A DNA stretch of 64,000 bases from Mucilaginibacter aquariorum (lineage in GTDB: Bacteria > Bacteroidota > Bacteroidia > Sphingobacteriales > Sphingobacteriaceae): positions 868,001-932,000 of the forward strand of contig NZ_JANHOH010000001.1 of the NCBI RefSeq assembly GCF_024498135.1, read 5' to 3'. Shown piece by piece: positions 52,919 through 62,308 of this stretch (the first letter of the stretch is position 1; each line of letters begins with the position of its first letter). The position numbers were made by a program, and so were the translations under genes. The notes under the pieces were generated by a model. That model worked only from the letters and a program-made list of their open reading frames with translations. It ran no database searches and had not been told where the DNA came from.

Positions 52919-53572
52919 ATGCAAACCGATAAAGTAAATATTGCCATAGTAGATGATCATACGCTCTTCCGCCAGGGACTTGCACATTTGCTAACCGAAT
53001 CTAACGAGATAAATGTTTTGTTTGATGCTGATAACGGTGCCGATATGATCAAAAAGCTACCTGCCTATCCCCTTCCCGATGTTATACTGATGGATATAAC
53101 TATGCCAATTATGAACGGCTACGAAACTACCAAATGGCTAAAAGCAAATCATCCGGAAATAAATGTTCTGGCTTTAAGTATGTTTGAAGAAGATAAGCCC
53201 ATTATTGGCATGCTAAAAAGCGGTGCCGGCGGCTACATGCTAAAACAATCAAAAGCCGCCGACCTGGTTAGCGCTATTAAAGGTATATCTGCTCAATCCT
53301 TTTACATCAACGAACTGGTATCGGGCAAGTTATTGCGTAATATTCAAAACAATCAGCCAGTAAAAAATGCTCCAATAGGTTTAAGCCCTAACGAGTTAAA
53401 ATTTTTGGAGTTGTGCTGCTCTGACTTTACCTATAAGCAAATTGCTGATATGATGAACCTTAGCCCACATACCATTGATAACTACCGGGAGGCTCTGTTC
53501 CAGAAGTTTGAGGTAAAATCAAGAACAGGCCTGGTTATATCCGCCCTAAAGAACGAACTTATAAAAATTTAA
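52919..53572 (+). CDS. NarL/FixJ-family response regulator
   Basis: 217 residues: a receiver domain with IVDDHTLFRQGLAHLL and the phospho-acceptor Asp59 in VILMDITMP, and a LuxR-type helix-turn-helix near the C-terminus (YKQIADMMNLSPHTIDNYRE). It pairs with the kinase immediately upstream. Targets cannot be told from the window. Confidence 0.95.
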   Translation: MQTDKVNIAIVDDHTLFRQGLAHLLTESNEINVLFDADNGADMIKKLPAYPLPDVILMDITMPIMNGYETTKWLKANHPEINVLALSMFEEDKPIIGMLKSGAGGYMLKQSKAADLVSAIKGISAQSFYINELVSGKLLRNIQNNQPVKNAPIGLSPNELKFLELCCSDFTYKQIADMMNLSPHTIDNYREALFQKFEVKSRTGLVISALKNELIKI

Positions 53573-53580
53573 TAGTGCAA

Positions 53581-53901
53581 TTATAACGCAGCTGTTTTTG
53601 CTGTAGTTTTTTTCACAACTGGTTCTGCAGTAGTTTTTGTTTTGGCCGGGGCGACTTTTGGTGCTTCCAGGGCTTTTGGCTGGTCATCAACTTTAACTAA
53701 AGTCGCTGTATCTATCTTAATGTCTTTAGCAAACTTCTTGGCCAGCTTCTTTGCTTCTTTTTGTATTTGCTTGTCTAATTTTTTAGAGCCTACAGCAAAT
53801 TTGGCTGTAATATCTTTTAGTTGTGCAACCAGGCTTAACTGTATTGCTTTTTGTGTGGTTTTCTTTGCTTCTTTAACAAGCGGTTTAAGTTTATTTTTCA
53901 T
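53581..53901 (-). CDS. Lys/Ala-rich histone H1-like protein
   Basis: 106 residues if the ATG at 53901 is used (MKNKLKPLVKEAKKTTQKA). It is basic, with a Lys/Ala/Pro-rich C-terminus (APAKTKTTAEPVVKKTTAKT), reminiscent of bacterial histone H1-like nucleoid proteins. The middle (KLDKQIQKEAKKLAKKFAKD) is a charged helix. It may bind DNA, but basic low-complexity proteins of this type can have other roles. It converges on the response regulator gene with an 8-base gap. Confidence 0.65.
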   Translation of the reverse strand: MKNKLKPLVKEAKKTTQKAIQLSLVAQLKDITAKFAVGSKKLDKQIQKEAKKLAKKFAKDIKIDTATLVKVDDQPKALEAPKVAPAKTKTTAEPVVKKTTAKTAAL

Positions 53902-54037
53902 GTATTTATGTAGTGATATTTGCAAAAGTATGCCATTGCAATGTTAATCCAATATTATCATTATGTTAAGCTCGCACAAACGGCTTAACATTGTATGTTG
54001 CAACAAGTTTTACCCTAACGTTTTTGTTCGGCGTGGG

Positions 54038-55002
54038 CTAATAATCAGATAAGTTAAATTTAACCCAATAGATATCGTCCTGCCCGTTGCCGGCCTCACT
54101 TAACAGGTTATTCAACTCTGCATAGGTAACGGCCTTTTCATTATGCCATTCTTCGCGTAAGCGATTGCTGGTAAATATTAAATATTTTTTATCGGGGTAA
54201 CGTAAGGGCAATAATCAAGTGATGTACTATTAATTATGTCCGGCAAGTGCTTTGCTGGCAGCCAGCTATTTGTTTTATCCTTTTTACTGATGTAAATATC
54301 ACCTCTGCCTTTATCATCAGCACGCCCGTCTGATGTAAACATTATAAACTGCTCATCGGGGTCTACAAACGCGTTAAATTCGCCATGAGAGGTGTTAATA
54401 CCTTCGGGTAAGCTTACAGGTGTCTGGTAACCCGACGCTGTGTACGAGCATACCACTATATCTTCCCCGCCCTTTCCATAAGGTGCTTCCACGGTAAAGT
54501 AAAGATTACCGCTTTTAGCAACGCTTGGATAAAATTCGTTTTTGGCTGTATTAATAGTTATTCCCAAATTTTCGGGTTGCCCCCAATTACCATCGGCTGT
54601 TTTAGACACTTTCCAGATATCAAAATCGTGTTTAGGCCGGTTGCCTGTAAGCGGCCTGTCTGACGAAAAGAACAGGGTCTTTCCATCCGGTGAAAAGCTG
54701 GCTTCCAGATCCCTGAAAACGCCCGAGAAAGGCGCCACTTCAGGCTTACCCCATTTGCCATTTACTTTGGTTAACCTGATAATTACGCTTGCTATAAATT
54801 TAGGGTGTTGTATCGTATAAAACAACTCATCACCTTTAGGCGAGATGGTAAAATCGCGGTTAGCTAAACCTGTAGAAATAATATCTCTTGCAAATAGTCG
54901 TGGTGTATCTACAGGTAAATTATTATTCGGATATGTTATTTGGGCAACAGCCAAATGGCTGCAAATTATTGAGGCAACAACAACTAAAATAACCTTTTTC
55001 AT
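54038..55002 (-). pseudogene. PD40/WD40-like beta-propeller protein with a C-terminal frameshift
   Basis: The clean frame 54178-55002 encodes 274 residues: signal peptide (VILVVVASIICSHLAVAQ), then TolB-like PD40 repeats (FSPDGKTLFFSSDRPLTG, ISPKGDELFYTIQHP). It ends DYCPYVTPIKNI. The next frame continues the motif as expected (PDKKYLIFTSNRLREE) and runs to TAG at 54038-54040. Adding one base in the CCCC/GGGG run at 54194-54197 restores the last PD40 unit and a tail; the full span is one base short. Probably a periplasmic propeller protein; the frameshift may be a sequencing error. Confidence 0.8.
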
Positions 55003-55141
55003 ATAACAGTTTATTTCACTTACAATATATCAATAAGTTAAAACATTACTGTTAAATACAACAATTACTTAGATGGGTAGAAAGTATTGCTTGCCCGGAT
55101 CAGGCTTAATATGAAGTTACAGGCAAATTAATTTTTAAGCG

Positions 55142-55180
55142 AAAAAGGCTGTAGGTAGTTAAATAACTACCTACAGCCTT
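55142..55180 (-). terminator. terminator of the glycosidase operon
   Basis: Perfect 17-bp arms AAGGCTGTAGGTAGTTA / TAACTACCTACAGCCTT with a 2-base loop; on the minus strand the stem is followed by TTT. It lies 11 bases after the GH-D gene. Confidence 0.85.
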
Positions 55181-55190
55181 AATCATACTC

Positions 55191-57233
55191 TTATTTTTTA
55201 AGCGTGAATTTGTACAATACGGCATCTGCCCCATCCAATTTAAACTGAAGGCCGCCTTTAGTATCTATCGCATTATCCTGCAGCAATTCTTTCGTAGCTA
55301 TTACTTTAGATAGGTCTATCCCAAGGCGTTGTGCTGATATATCGAAAGCCTTGCTGTCTTTTCCATAGTTAACCACGGCCATATAAAAGCTATCGCCTAT
55401 TTTTTGGGTGAATATTTCGGATGCACCGGTACCTGTATTACCTTCAACCGGGCGAAATGCCTTGCCATTTTTTACCAGTTTAAGCAATTCAGCATCCTGG
55501 TAGTACTTTTTTACACGAGCAGTCCACTGGCCGTTTACTGCAAAATCATCACCAGACAACCACGTACCGGTAACCAATGCCGATAACATACGTGCACGGT
55601 TTGCTCCCATTGTTTCATCATTAAAAACAACGTGATCGGCATCAATAAAATTATACAGGTTAGACTGCCACCAGCCATAGCTTACGCTGTTTAGCGTATA
55701 TTGTGTATGCCCTATTGTTTTAAAGGCATCACAGGCAATACGCCTCATGTGCACATACCTGCCTGTTGCCATACTGGGCGATATAGCTGCGTAGATCAGC
55801 ATTTGACTGCCCAACTGATCTACCAGGTACTCCATACCTTTGCGATAGGCCTGCATCCCAGTAGTTACTTTGGGGTCATAAAACTTATTAGCTTCAACAG
55901 AGGCATGGCCTAAGAAGTCTATCTTGATCATTTTAAAGCCGCAGGATTTAAGTTTACCTATTATATAAGCCACACGTTTTTGCGTACCAGGATGTGTTGC
56001 GTCTATAGCCCTTGCGCCATCAATATCATTGTAACCATCACCAATTTTTGTCCACAAGTCGCCAAAGGTATAATCACTGCCGTCTACCTTTCTGTCCGGA
56101 CCTCCTTTGTGACCCCAATCCGTAAATGGTGCCCAATAAACGCCGGGTTCTAAACCTTTTGATTTGCAGTAATCAGCAAATTGCTTAAGTTGACTATAAT
56201 CGCCATGCGAAACTAATTTATCCCAATACGAATCAAGGTCGATATATGCGGTATTACCTGTACGGAACGCCGGGATACTATCCGCAAAGAAATTAGCTAC
56301 CTTAATAGCCTTATCATACGTAATTTTTTCCTGTATAACACCCCAGCTATTCCAGCCTACCGGGGTAGGTTTATACCAGTTAAATACATAAGGTGGTTCC
56401 GCAATACGGTTTGCGCTGCCGTATTCTTCCATACCGGTGCGCCAATCGTTAAAGTAGCCTACAAATATTTTTGGTGATGTAATAGTATTACCACCGATAG
56501 TACCATGCGCTATTTTATCGCGGGTTACCGCTTCTGCGGTGTAGCCGCCCCAAACTTTAATTTGGTTTAATTGCTGCGCTGCTTCCATATCCACGCCGGT
56601 TTTCCAAACTTCATGTTCCACAGAGCCAGCTACTATACCTGCCCTACTCTGGTTTGAAAACACTGTGCCTACTTCAGCACTTATACCATTGTTGTTAGAG
56701 AATGATTTTGAATTATAACTGATAAAGGTATCGTTATCAAAAGGCACAAACAACGTACGTACATCATCGCCTTTTACAGTACCGAATTGCCCGTTAACCG
56801 GTGCCATGTAATTAGTTTTAAGTGAAGTGCCAGTAAAGGATACCTCTGTTAGAAAATAGTTTTTGCCTGTGTATGTATAAAACACCTGCTTCATTTGCGG
56901 CAGGCCTTTAGCTGTTAGTAGTATGGTATGTTTAAAGCCTTTGCCGAAACCGTTTTGTATAAACAGTTTGGTATACTTTCTTACCTGATAATCTTTTGAA
57001 CTGATGGTATCGGCATTCACCTTAGCAGCCGAATAAATATTAGAGAAAATGCCCTGACCGTTTTGATACACATTAAATGTACCTGTTTTTAGGTTATAGT
57101 TTATTTTGCCATCTTTCCCAAAAGGGATTACCACTTCGCTTTTTGCAAGCGGCTTGATAGCAGCATTAGCCTGAATAAAAACAAGAGAAAATAGAAGGCA
57201 ACTTAAGCATCGGGTATAAATTTTAAACATCAT
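55191..57233 (-). CDS. clan GH-D glycoside hydrolase (alpha-galactosidase-like)
   Basis: 680 residues with a signal peptide (CLLFSLVFIQANAA). The N-terminal beta-sandwich is followed by a TIM barrel with clan D landmarks: VGWNSWGVIQEKITYD, YIDLDSYWD, GLEPGVYWAPFTDWG, and the probable nucleophile Asp in KMIKIDFLGH, with the acid/base region further on. This pattern suits GH36/GH27 relatives. It is the last gene of the PUL and probably removes alpha-galactosyl or related sugars in the periplasm. Confidence 0.8.
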   Translation of the reverse strand: MMFKIYTRCLSCLLFSLVFIQANAAIKPLAKSEVVIPFGKDGKINYNLKTGTFNVYQNGQGIFSNIYSAAKVNADTISSKDYQVRKYTKLFIQNGFGKGFKHTILLTAKGLPQMKQVFYTYTGKNYFLTEVSFTGTSLKTNYMAPVNGQFGTVKGDDVRTLFVPFDNDTFISYNSKSFSNNNGISAEVGTVFSNQSRAGIVAGSVEHEVWKTGVDMEAAQQLNQIKVWGGYTAEAVTRDKIAHGTIGGNTITSPKIFVGYFNDWRTGMEEYGSANRIAEPPYVFNWYKPTPVGWNSWGVIQEKITYDKAIKVANFFADSIPAFRTGNTAYIDLDSYWDKLVSHGDYSQLKQFADYCKSKGLEPGVYWAPFTDWGHKGGPDRKVDGSDYTFGDLWTKIGDGYNDIDGARAIDATHPGTQKRVAYIIGKLKSCGFKMIKIDFLGHASVEANKFYDPKVTTGMQAYRKGMEYLVDQLGSQMLIYAAISPSMATGRYVHMRRIACDAFKTIGHTQYTLNSVSYGWWQSNLYNFIDADHVVFNDETMGANRARMLSALVTGTWLSGDDFAVNGQWTARVKKYYQDAELLKLVKNGKAFRPVEGNTGTGASEIFTQKIGDSFYMAVVNYGKDSKAFDISAQRLGIDLSKVIATKELLQDNAIDTKGGLQFKLDGADAVLYKFTLKK

Positions 57234-57264
57234 GTATAGTTTATATAATTGCGAAAATATAATA

Positions 57265-59589
57265 TTACGCTTTTACTGTATTAAGCGTTTTTAGCAAACC
57301 ATTAATCTTTACTTTCACTTTTCGGGGGCGGGAAGAGATTATCCGACAATTAATCACCTTCCCATTTTTCCAACTAAAATCTACTGTATAATTCCCCCGG
57401 GCTTTTACACCTTTTACTTCGCCTGACGCTTTCCAGCTATCGGGCACGGCCGGCAATAATTCAATAAAACCGGCATGGCTTTGTATCAACATTTCTGCGA
57501 TACCGGCTGTGGTGCCAAAGTTCCCATCGATCTGGAACGGCGGCCCTGCCGATAATAAGTTTGGATATATACCACCACCCGCACCGTAATTAATATCGGT
57601 TTTAAGAGTAGGTTTCATAATCTCGGTAAATAGTTTGTATGCACGGTTGCCATCGTGCAGTCGCGCCCAAAACAACAATTTATAGGCTATTGACCAGCTT
57701 GGCCCATCATCTCCCCTAACCTCTAATGTTTTTTTACAGGCTTCGGCTAATGCGGGTGTAGCGTCGGGGGTTATTAACGAGGCGGGATACAAGCCGTACA
57801 AATGCGAGATATGCCTGTGCTGTAGGTCAGTTTCTTTATAATCTTCCAGCCATTCCATCAGCCGGCCATCTTTAGCAATTTGGCCGGCAGGAGGTAATTT
57901 TTTTAGCTTAGCAGCAAGATCTTTACACAAACTTGCATCCTTGCCCAAAAGTTTGGCCGCTGTAATTACATTATTAAATAATTCCCTTATTATTTGGTTA
58001 TCAATAGTTGGCGCCACGCATATACTGGCGGTTTTACCATTGGGCAGGTAAAAAGTATTCTCTGGCGATGATGATGGCGAAGTTACCAGCCAACCAGTTT
58101 TAGCATCCGGGGTAAGCATACTGCTGTAAAACTGGGCTGAGCCTTTTAATATAGGATAGATCTCGCGCAAATAATTCTTATCCTCAGAGAAAGCGTAGTG
58201 TTCCCACAAATTATTACATAACCAGCCCGAGCCGGATTTGGTTACCCCCCAGGACGCACTTTCACCTGGTTCCGTAAACCCCCACACATTGGTTATTACG
58301 TGGGCAACCCATCCATTAGCATTATAATAAGCTTTTGCCGTGCGTTCGCCAGGTTTTACCATTCCTTTTACCAATTCGGCTAAAGGCAGGTTAAGTTCCG
58401 ACAGGTTGGATACTTCTACCGGCCAGTGGTTCATTTGTACATTCACATCAAGGTGATAGTCGCCATTCCATGGCGTATTTACTTGATTTGCCCATAAGCC
58501 CTGTAAGTTTGGCGGCAATAAGCCAACACGTGTACTGCTGATGCTAAGGTATCGCCCAAACTGGTAAAACAGCACAGGTAAAAACTTATCGGCATTCGGG
58601 TTTTTATGAAAACTGATCAGTCTTTTATCGGTAGTTTCTTCAGCTACGGTACCGACTCCTAAACTTATAGTGACCCGTTTAAACAGTTTTTGATATTTGG
58701 CAATATGTTGCGCCCGCTCAACAGCATAACTGGTTTTCATGGCCGATGCCAACTTATTATCTACATTTGTTTTATAATCGGCACCTCTAAAATCTGTTCC
58801 GGCAGATACATAGATGACAACTTCAGAAGCGTTTTTAACTACTAATTCATTCCCATCATTACTTAAGCTGCCGCCTTTTAATTGTGCTTTTACTTTGGTT
58901 AAGTACTGCATGCCACCGTTATCGGTACCGCTTTTTAACTGCCCATACATTTGAAGTTCACTATTCTTTTCAACAGTAACAGACCTTTCCGGGCGGGATA
59001 AGGCAATAGTAAGATTTAACCTTCCAGGTTTATCTGCAGATAATTTAATAATGCTTACATCATTGCCAAAACTTGTAAAGTATTCGCGTTTATAGGTTAC
59101 ATCATCAATTGTATAAACGCAGTTTGCAATAGCGTTATCTAAAGATAGTTCGCGTTTATAGTTGGCAGGTTCGTTATTAGGGTTAGCATAATCGAATTTA
59201 ATGTTCAGGTCGCCAAGCACCTGGTATTTGCCAAATGGCTCACTACCTGAACCAACGCCTTTACAAATGAAGTTTTTATCTACCAGCTCCTGTGCTTCAT
59301 TATTTTTTCCTTCTGCTAAAAGTCTTCGTATCTCGGGCAAGCTTTTGTAGGCTTCGTAGTTGTTTGCATCCTGCGGTGCGCCAGACCATAGGGTAATATC
59401 GTTCAATACAATATGTTCTTCCTTTATACCGCCATCAGGTGTCATACCTAAACGGCCATTACCCAAAGGCAGGGTTTCTTCCCACTGCGACGCGGGCTTA
59501 TCATACCAAAGTTTTAATGGTTTATTTTGTGAGTAAGCAACAGTAATTATAAAATTAGCGAGGATAAAGAGGTAGACGTATCTTTTCAT
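57265..59589 (-). CDS. GH95-family alpha-L-fucosidase (or related alpha-L-galactosidase)
   Basis: 774 residues with a signal peptide (YVYLFILANFIITVAYSQ). The start LKLWYDKPASQWEETLPLGNGRLG is the GH95 opening; DITLWSGAPQDANN, LLPPNLQGLWANQVNTPWNG, YHLDVNVQMNHWPVEVSNLSE and IDGNFGTTAGIAEMLIQS are conserved segments of the (alpha/alpha)6 barrel. GH95 enzymes are inverting 1,2-alpha-L-fucosidases; some act on alpha-L-galactose. It pairs with the clan D enzyme downstream by 31 bases, pointing to a fucosylated, galactosylated plant polymer such as xyloglucan. Confidence 0.93.
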   Translation of the reverse strand: MKRYVYLFILANFIITVAYSQNKPLKLWYDKPASQWEETLPLGNGRLGMTPDGGIKEEHIVLNDITLWSGAPQDANNYEAYKSLPEIRRLLAEGKNNEAQELVDKNFICKGVGSGSEPFGKYQVLGDLNIKFDYANPNNEPANYKRELSLDNAIANCVYTIDDVTYKREYFTSFGNDVSIIKLSADKPGRLNLTIALSRPERSVTVEKNSELQMYGQLKSGTDNGGMQYLTKVKAQLKGGSLSNDGNELVVKNASEVVIYVSAGTDFRGADYKTNVDNKLASAMKTSYAVERAQHIAKYQKLFKRVTISLGVGTVAEETTDKRLISFHKNPNADKFLPVLFYQFGRYLSISSTRVGLLPPNLQGLWANQVNTPWNGDYHLDVNVQMNHWPVEVSNLSELNLPLAELVKGMVKPGERTAKAYYNANGWVAHVITNVWGFTEPGESASWGVTKSGSGWLCNNLWEHYAFSEDKNYLREIYPILKGSAQFYSSMLTPDAKTGWLVTSPSSSPENTFYLPNGKTASICVAPTIDNQIIRELFNNVITAAKLLGKDASLCKDLAAKLKKLPPAGQIAKDGRLMEWLEDYKETDLQHRHISHLYGLYPASLITPDATPALAEACKKTLEVRGDDGPSWSIAYKLLFWARLHDGNRAYKLFTEIMKPTLKTDINYGAGGGIYPNLLSAGPPFQIDGNFGTTAGIAEMLIQSHAGFIELLPAVPDSWKASGEVKGVKARGNYTVDFSWKNGKVINCRIISSRPRKVKVKINGLLKTLNTVKA

Positions 59590-59729
59590 TATTTATTAAG
59601 CGTTCACCCAAAGGGCTGTTAATTAATTAGCTAAACAGGCTGGTTAACAATTGGTAAATATTAATTGGCAGGATAAAAATATATGCTTGTATCCGGTTTT
59701 AAAATGGACAAATCCGGCAAATAAATGGA

Positions 59730-60935
59730 TTATTCATTCTTTAAAAAATAAACTATACGGCAGGCGTTACCTTTGCTGTTAACATTATGGTGGTTAGCTA
59801 TTTTGAGCCTTAAAATATGGCTGCCTTTACTTAAATTGCCATTAAACAGCACATACCATGGCAAATGCAGCATGCTGCTCCAAGCGGTGTAAAGGTCAAT
59901 ATCCTTATATGCACTATTATCAACTGAATAAGAAACTATACCAGCATCGGCACCAGATACAATGCCCATACCAATAGCCGTCCCACTGAAGGGTAGCGTT
60001 ATTTCGGCACCGGGTTTATCAGCCATTAATACAGGAACATTTACAAACCCGGGACGGGTGCCTAAATTGTCTTTTGGCACCCAATTATTATCCAATACCC
60101 AGTTTTTATCATGATAAGCATTGGTTATGTTATAATAGCTACCATGCTCGAAGTTTGATTTGTTTAATGGCCTAGGCAAGGGTTTTACTATTGACCTGTG
60201 AACAGGTTTATCTATGCAAGTTTCTAACAGATGTTTTATAGTTGCAAAGTACAGTTCCTGCCCAAACGGAGCTGGGTGCAGGTCTTTAAAATCATGATCC
60301 CAACTAAACTCCTTATTTTGTATTTTATCATAAACCTCTTTTGCCAGGTTTATAGAAGGCAAATCATAGTGCTGTGCTATTAATTCATGATTAACTACTT
60401 CTGCGGGAGTTTTACTTTTTGCATAATCATTGTTCTTGTCGGGATCGGCAAATGACATCAGGATAATATCCATTAAGGGATTACTGCGTTTAGCCCGCCT
60501 AACTATCCCCTCCAGATCACGCACCTGTGTTAGACTGTCAGTTCCGTTTACCCGGTCATTTACAGCAGCTTCTATAAACAACAGATCAACCTTACCAGAG
60601 TCCAGCACATCCCGTTTAAAGCGGAAAGCATTGGGTAAACTACCTAATGATGGTATGCCGGCTTGTATAAACCTAAACTTTGTTTTTGGGAAACGTTCTT
60701 TCAAATAATTAGAAATTTTATCGCGCCAGCCGGGATTGAATGTAATAGAGCCTCCTAAAAAGGCAACTGTAGCTGATTGTTTTTTCTTAACAATCGAAAG
60801 GAAATTATTCACCCCTCCCCTTACCGTGTAATAATTATTATAGGGAAGTACACTTTCTGTAGACTGGTTAACTTTTTGCGCGTTTACAGGCAACAGGAAA
60901 CAGATATAAACCAAGGTGAACAAGTATTTTAACAT
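59730..60935 (-). CDS. SGNH/GDSL hydrolase (probable acetyl esterase) with a carbohydrate-binding tail
   Basis: 401 residues with a signal peptide (YLFTLVYICFLLPVNAQ). SGNH blocks: FLGGSITFNPGW (Ser63), a Gly in AGIPSLGS, Asn in IEAAVNDR, and the Asp-His pair in KDLHPAPFGQ. The C-terminal ~120 residues, with KPGAEITLPFSGTAIGM and SVDNSAYKDIDL, look like a beta-sandwich module. Likely removes acetyl groups from the polymer degraded by this PUL. Confidence 0.88.
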   Translation of the reverse strand: MLKYLFTLVYICFLLPVNAQKVNQSTESVLPYNNYYTVRGGVNNFLSIVKKKQSATVAFLGGSITFNPGWRDKISNYLKERFPKTKFRFIQAGIPSLGSLPNAFRFKRDVLDSGKVDLLFIEAAVNDRVNGTDSLTQVRDLEGIVRRAKRSNPLMDIILMSFADPDKNNDYAKSKTPAEVVNHELIAQHYDLPSINLAKEVYDKIQNKEFSWDHDFKDLHPAPFGQELYFATIKHLLETCIDKPVHRSIVKPLPRPLNKSNFEHGSYYNITNAYHDKNWVLDNNWVPKDNLGTRPGFVNVPVLMADKPGAEITLPFSGTAIGMGIVSGADAGIVSYSVDNSAYKDIDLYTAWSSMLHLPWYVLFNGNLSKGSHILRLKIANHHNVNSKGNACRIVYFLKNE

Positions 60936-60984
60936 AGGTATTAATGGCTAAATGGCCATATTAACAAATTTAAACTCTTTATAA

Positions 60985-61020
60985 TCAATAAACCATCCTT
61001 TTGCAAGGATGGTTTATTGA
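60985..61020 (-). terminator. hairpin downstream of the DUF4998 lipoprotein gene
   Basis: TCAATAAACCATCCTT / AAGGATGGTTTATTGA, a perfect 16-bp stem with a TTGC loop, 30 bases past the stop at 61050. It may mark a transcript boundary between the surface-protein genes and the enzyme genes. Confidence 0.65.
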
Positions 61021-61049
61021 AATCATTATAATAATTAATGGCTTTATTA

Positions 61050-62279
61050 TTAATTAAACACATTTTTCCAGAAAGTTAACTCGCTCATGTTACTGTAATT
61101 ACCGTCTCCGGTGGTAACATGTTTAATCCTTACGCGTATGTATCTCACAGGAGATATACTGGGATCAAAATCAACTTTTAATGCGGCCTGTCCATCGTCA
61201 GTGCGTTTAACTTCTTTTAACAATGTCCAGCCTTTAGATTGCATTTCTGCAGCCCAGCCCGAATTGGTAGGTGACAGATTTGTTGCGGCATTAGTGATAT
61301 CTGCAATACCCCAAATTTCAAAATCATCGGGGTTGTTACAGCAGTTACGGCCGGTTTCTTCGACGCTCGTTAGCTTTTTGTAAACCTTGCCCATATCAAA
61401 CGTAAGCGTATGCGGCATACCAGAGCCACCATCACTATGGAAGATGTTATCGAAAGGTTGCGGGCCAACAGAGCCATCCCATAATTTACTTACTCTTGTT
61501 ACATTATCATAAGTACCCACATCGCCCGATAGTTTATTTTCTTTAAACAATGATTTAGCACATACCGATATCCCGTTAACATCAGGGAAGTTACTGTAGC
61601 TATCTACATAAAACGTATCTATTGCGCCCCTTACCGGTACATATCCGGAATGGTAAGTAATAGGAGACCCGGATTTGAAATCTGTAATAGTAATGGTTGT
61701 ACTATCCGGGCTTAACATTTTCTCTGCTTCCTCTCCCATTCTGTTTGTATATTTTATTACAGTTGAAACATTAAGAGAGGCGGTATCCGCCTGTAAAAAG
61801 TTAAGTACTACATTACCCTCATCGGTTATTGTAAATGGATTCGCAGCGTTATATACCCTGTTAAGTAAACCGCTCTGATAAATAGGGCCATAAACTTTAA
61901 CGTTGTTGATATCCAACGGCACAGACCTGTTTCCCTTATTATCATACGAGAATATAGTAAATGAATAAATGTACTCACTTAGACCAGGTATAATAGCTGT
62001 GATAGAATCGGCCGTATTATGGTTAGTTGAATTTACAACAAGCGAATCTGCTTTATTATTCCAGTAAATAACATACTTGCTTATACTTGGATCGGGACTT
62101 GGGTTCCAAACAAGTGCAGCACGTAAGTTACCAGATTTAGAGTGTGGTTTTACAACTTTACCCGGATAAGTTATCTCTTTATCTCCAAGAAAATTTTTAA
62201 AATCTGTATCCTTTTTTTCACAGCTCAAAAAGCCAATACTAATAAAGGAGAACAGACAAATACGAAAAAGACTTTTCAT
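61050..62279 (-). CDS. DUF4998/discoidin-type surface lipoprotein of the PUL
   Basis: 409 residues. Lipobox FISIGFLSC with Cys20. The DUF4998 start YPGKVVKPHSKSGNLRAALV, with KYVIYWNN, then a C-terminal discoidin-like (F5/8 type C) domain: MPHTLTFDMGKVYKKLTS, WGIADITNAA, YIRVRIKHVTTGDGNYS. Such proteins bind glycan at the cell surface (SGBP-like). It is co-oriented with the DUF5000 lipoprotein upstream and the SusD gene. Confidence 0.85.
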   Translation of the reverse strand: MKSLFRICLFSFISIGFLSCEKKDTDFKNFLGDKEITYPGKVVKPHSKSGNLRAALVWNPSPDPSISKYVIYWNNKADSLVVNSTNHNTADSITAIIPGLSEYIYSFTIFSYDNKGNRSVPLDINNVKVYGPIYQSGLLNRVYNAANPFTITDEGNVVLNFLQADTASLNVSTVIKYTNRMGEEAEKMLSPDSTTITITDFKSGSPITYHSGYVPVRGAIDTFYVDSYSNFPDVNGISVCAKSLFKENKLSGDVGTYDNVTRVSKLWDGSVGPQPFDNIFHSDGGSGMPHTLTFDMGKVYKKLTSVEETGRNCCNNPDDFEIWGIADITNAATNLSPTNSGWAAEMQSKGWTLLKEVKRTDDGQAALKVDFDPSISPVRYIRVRIKHVTTGDGNYSNMSELTFWKNVFN

Positions 62280-62308
62280 AATTTCTTATTTAAATTATTG
62301 ATCAAATA

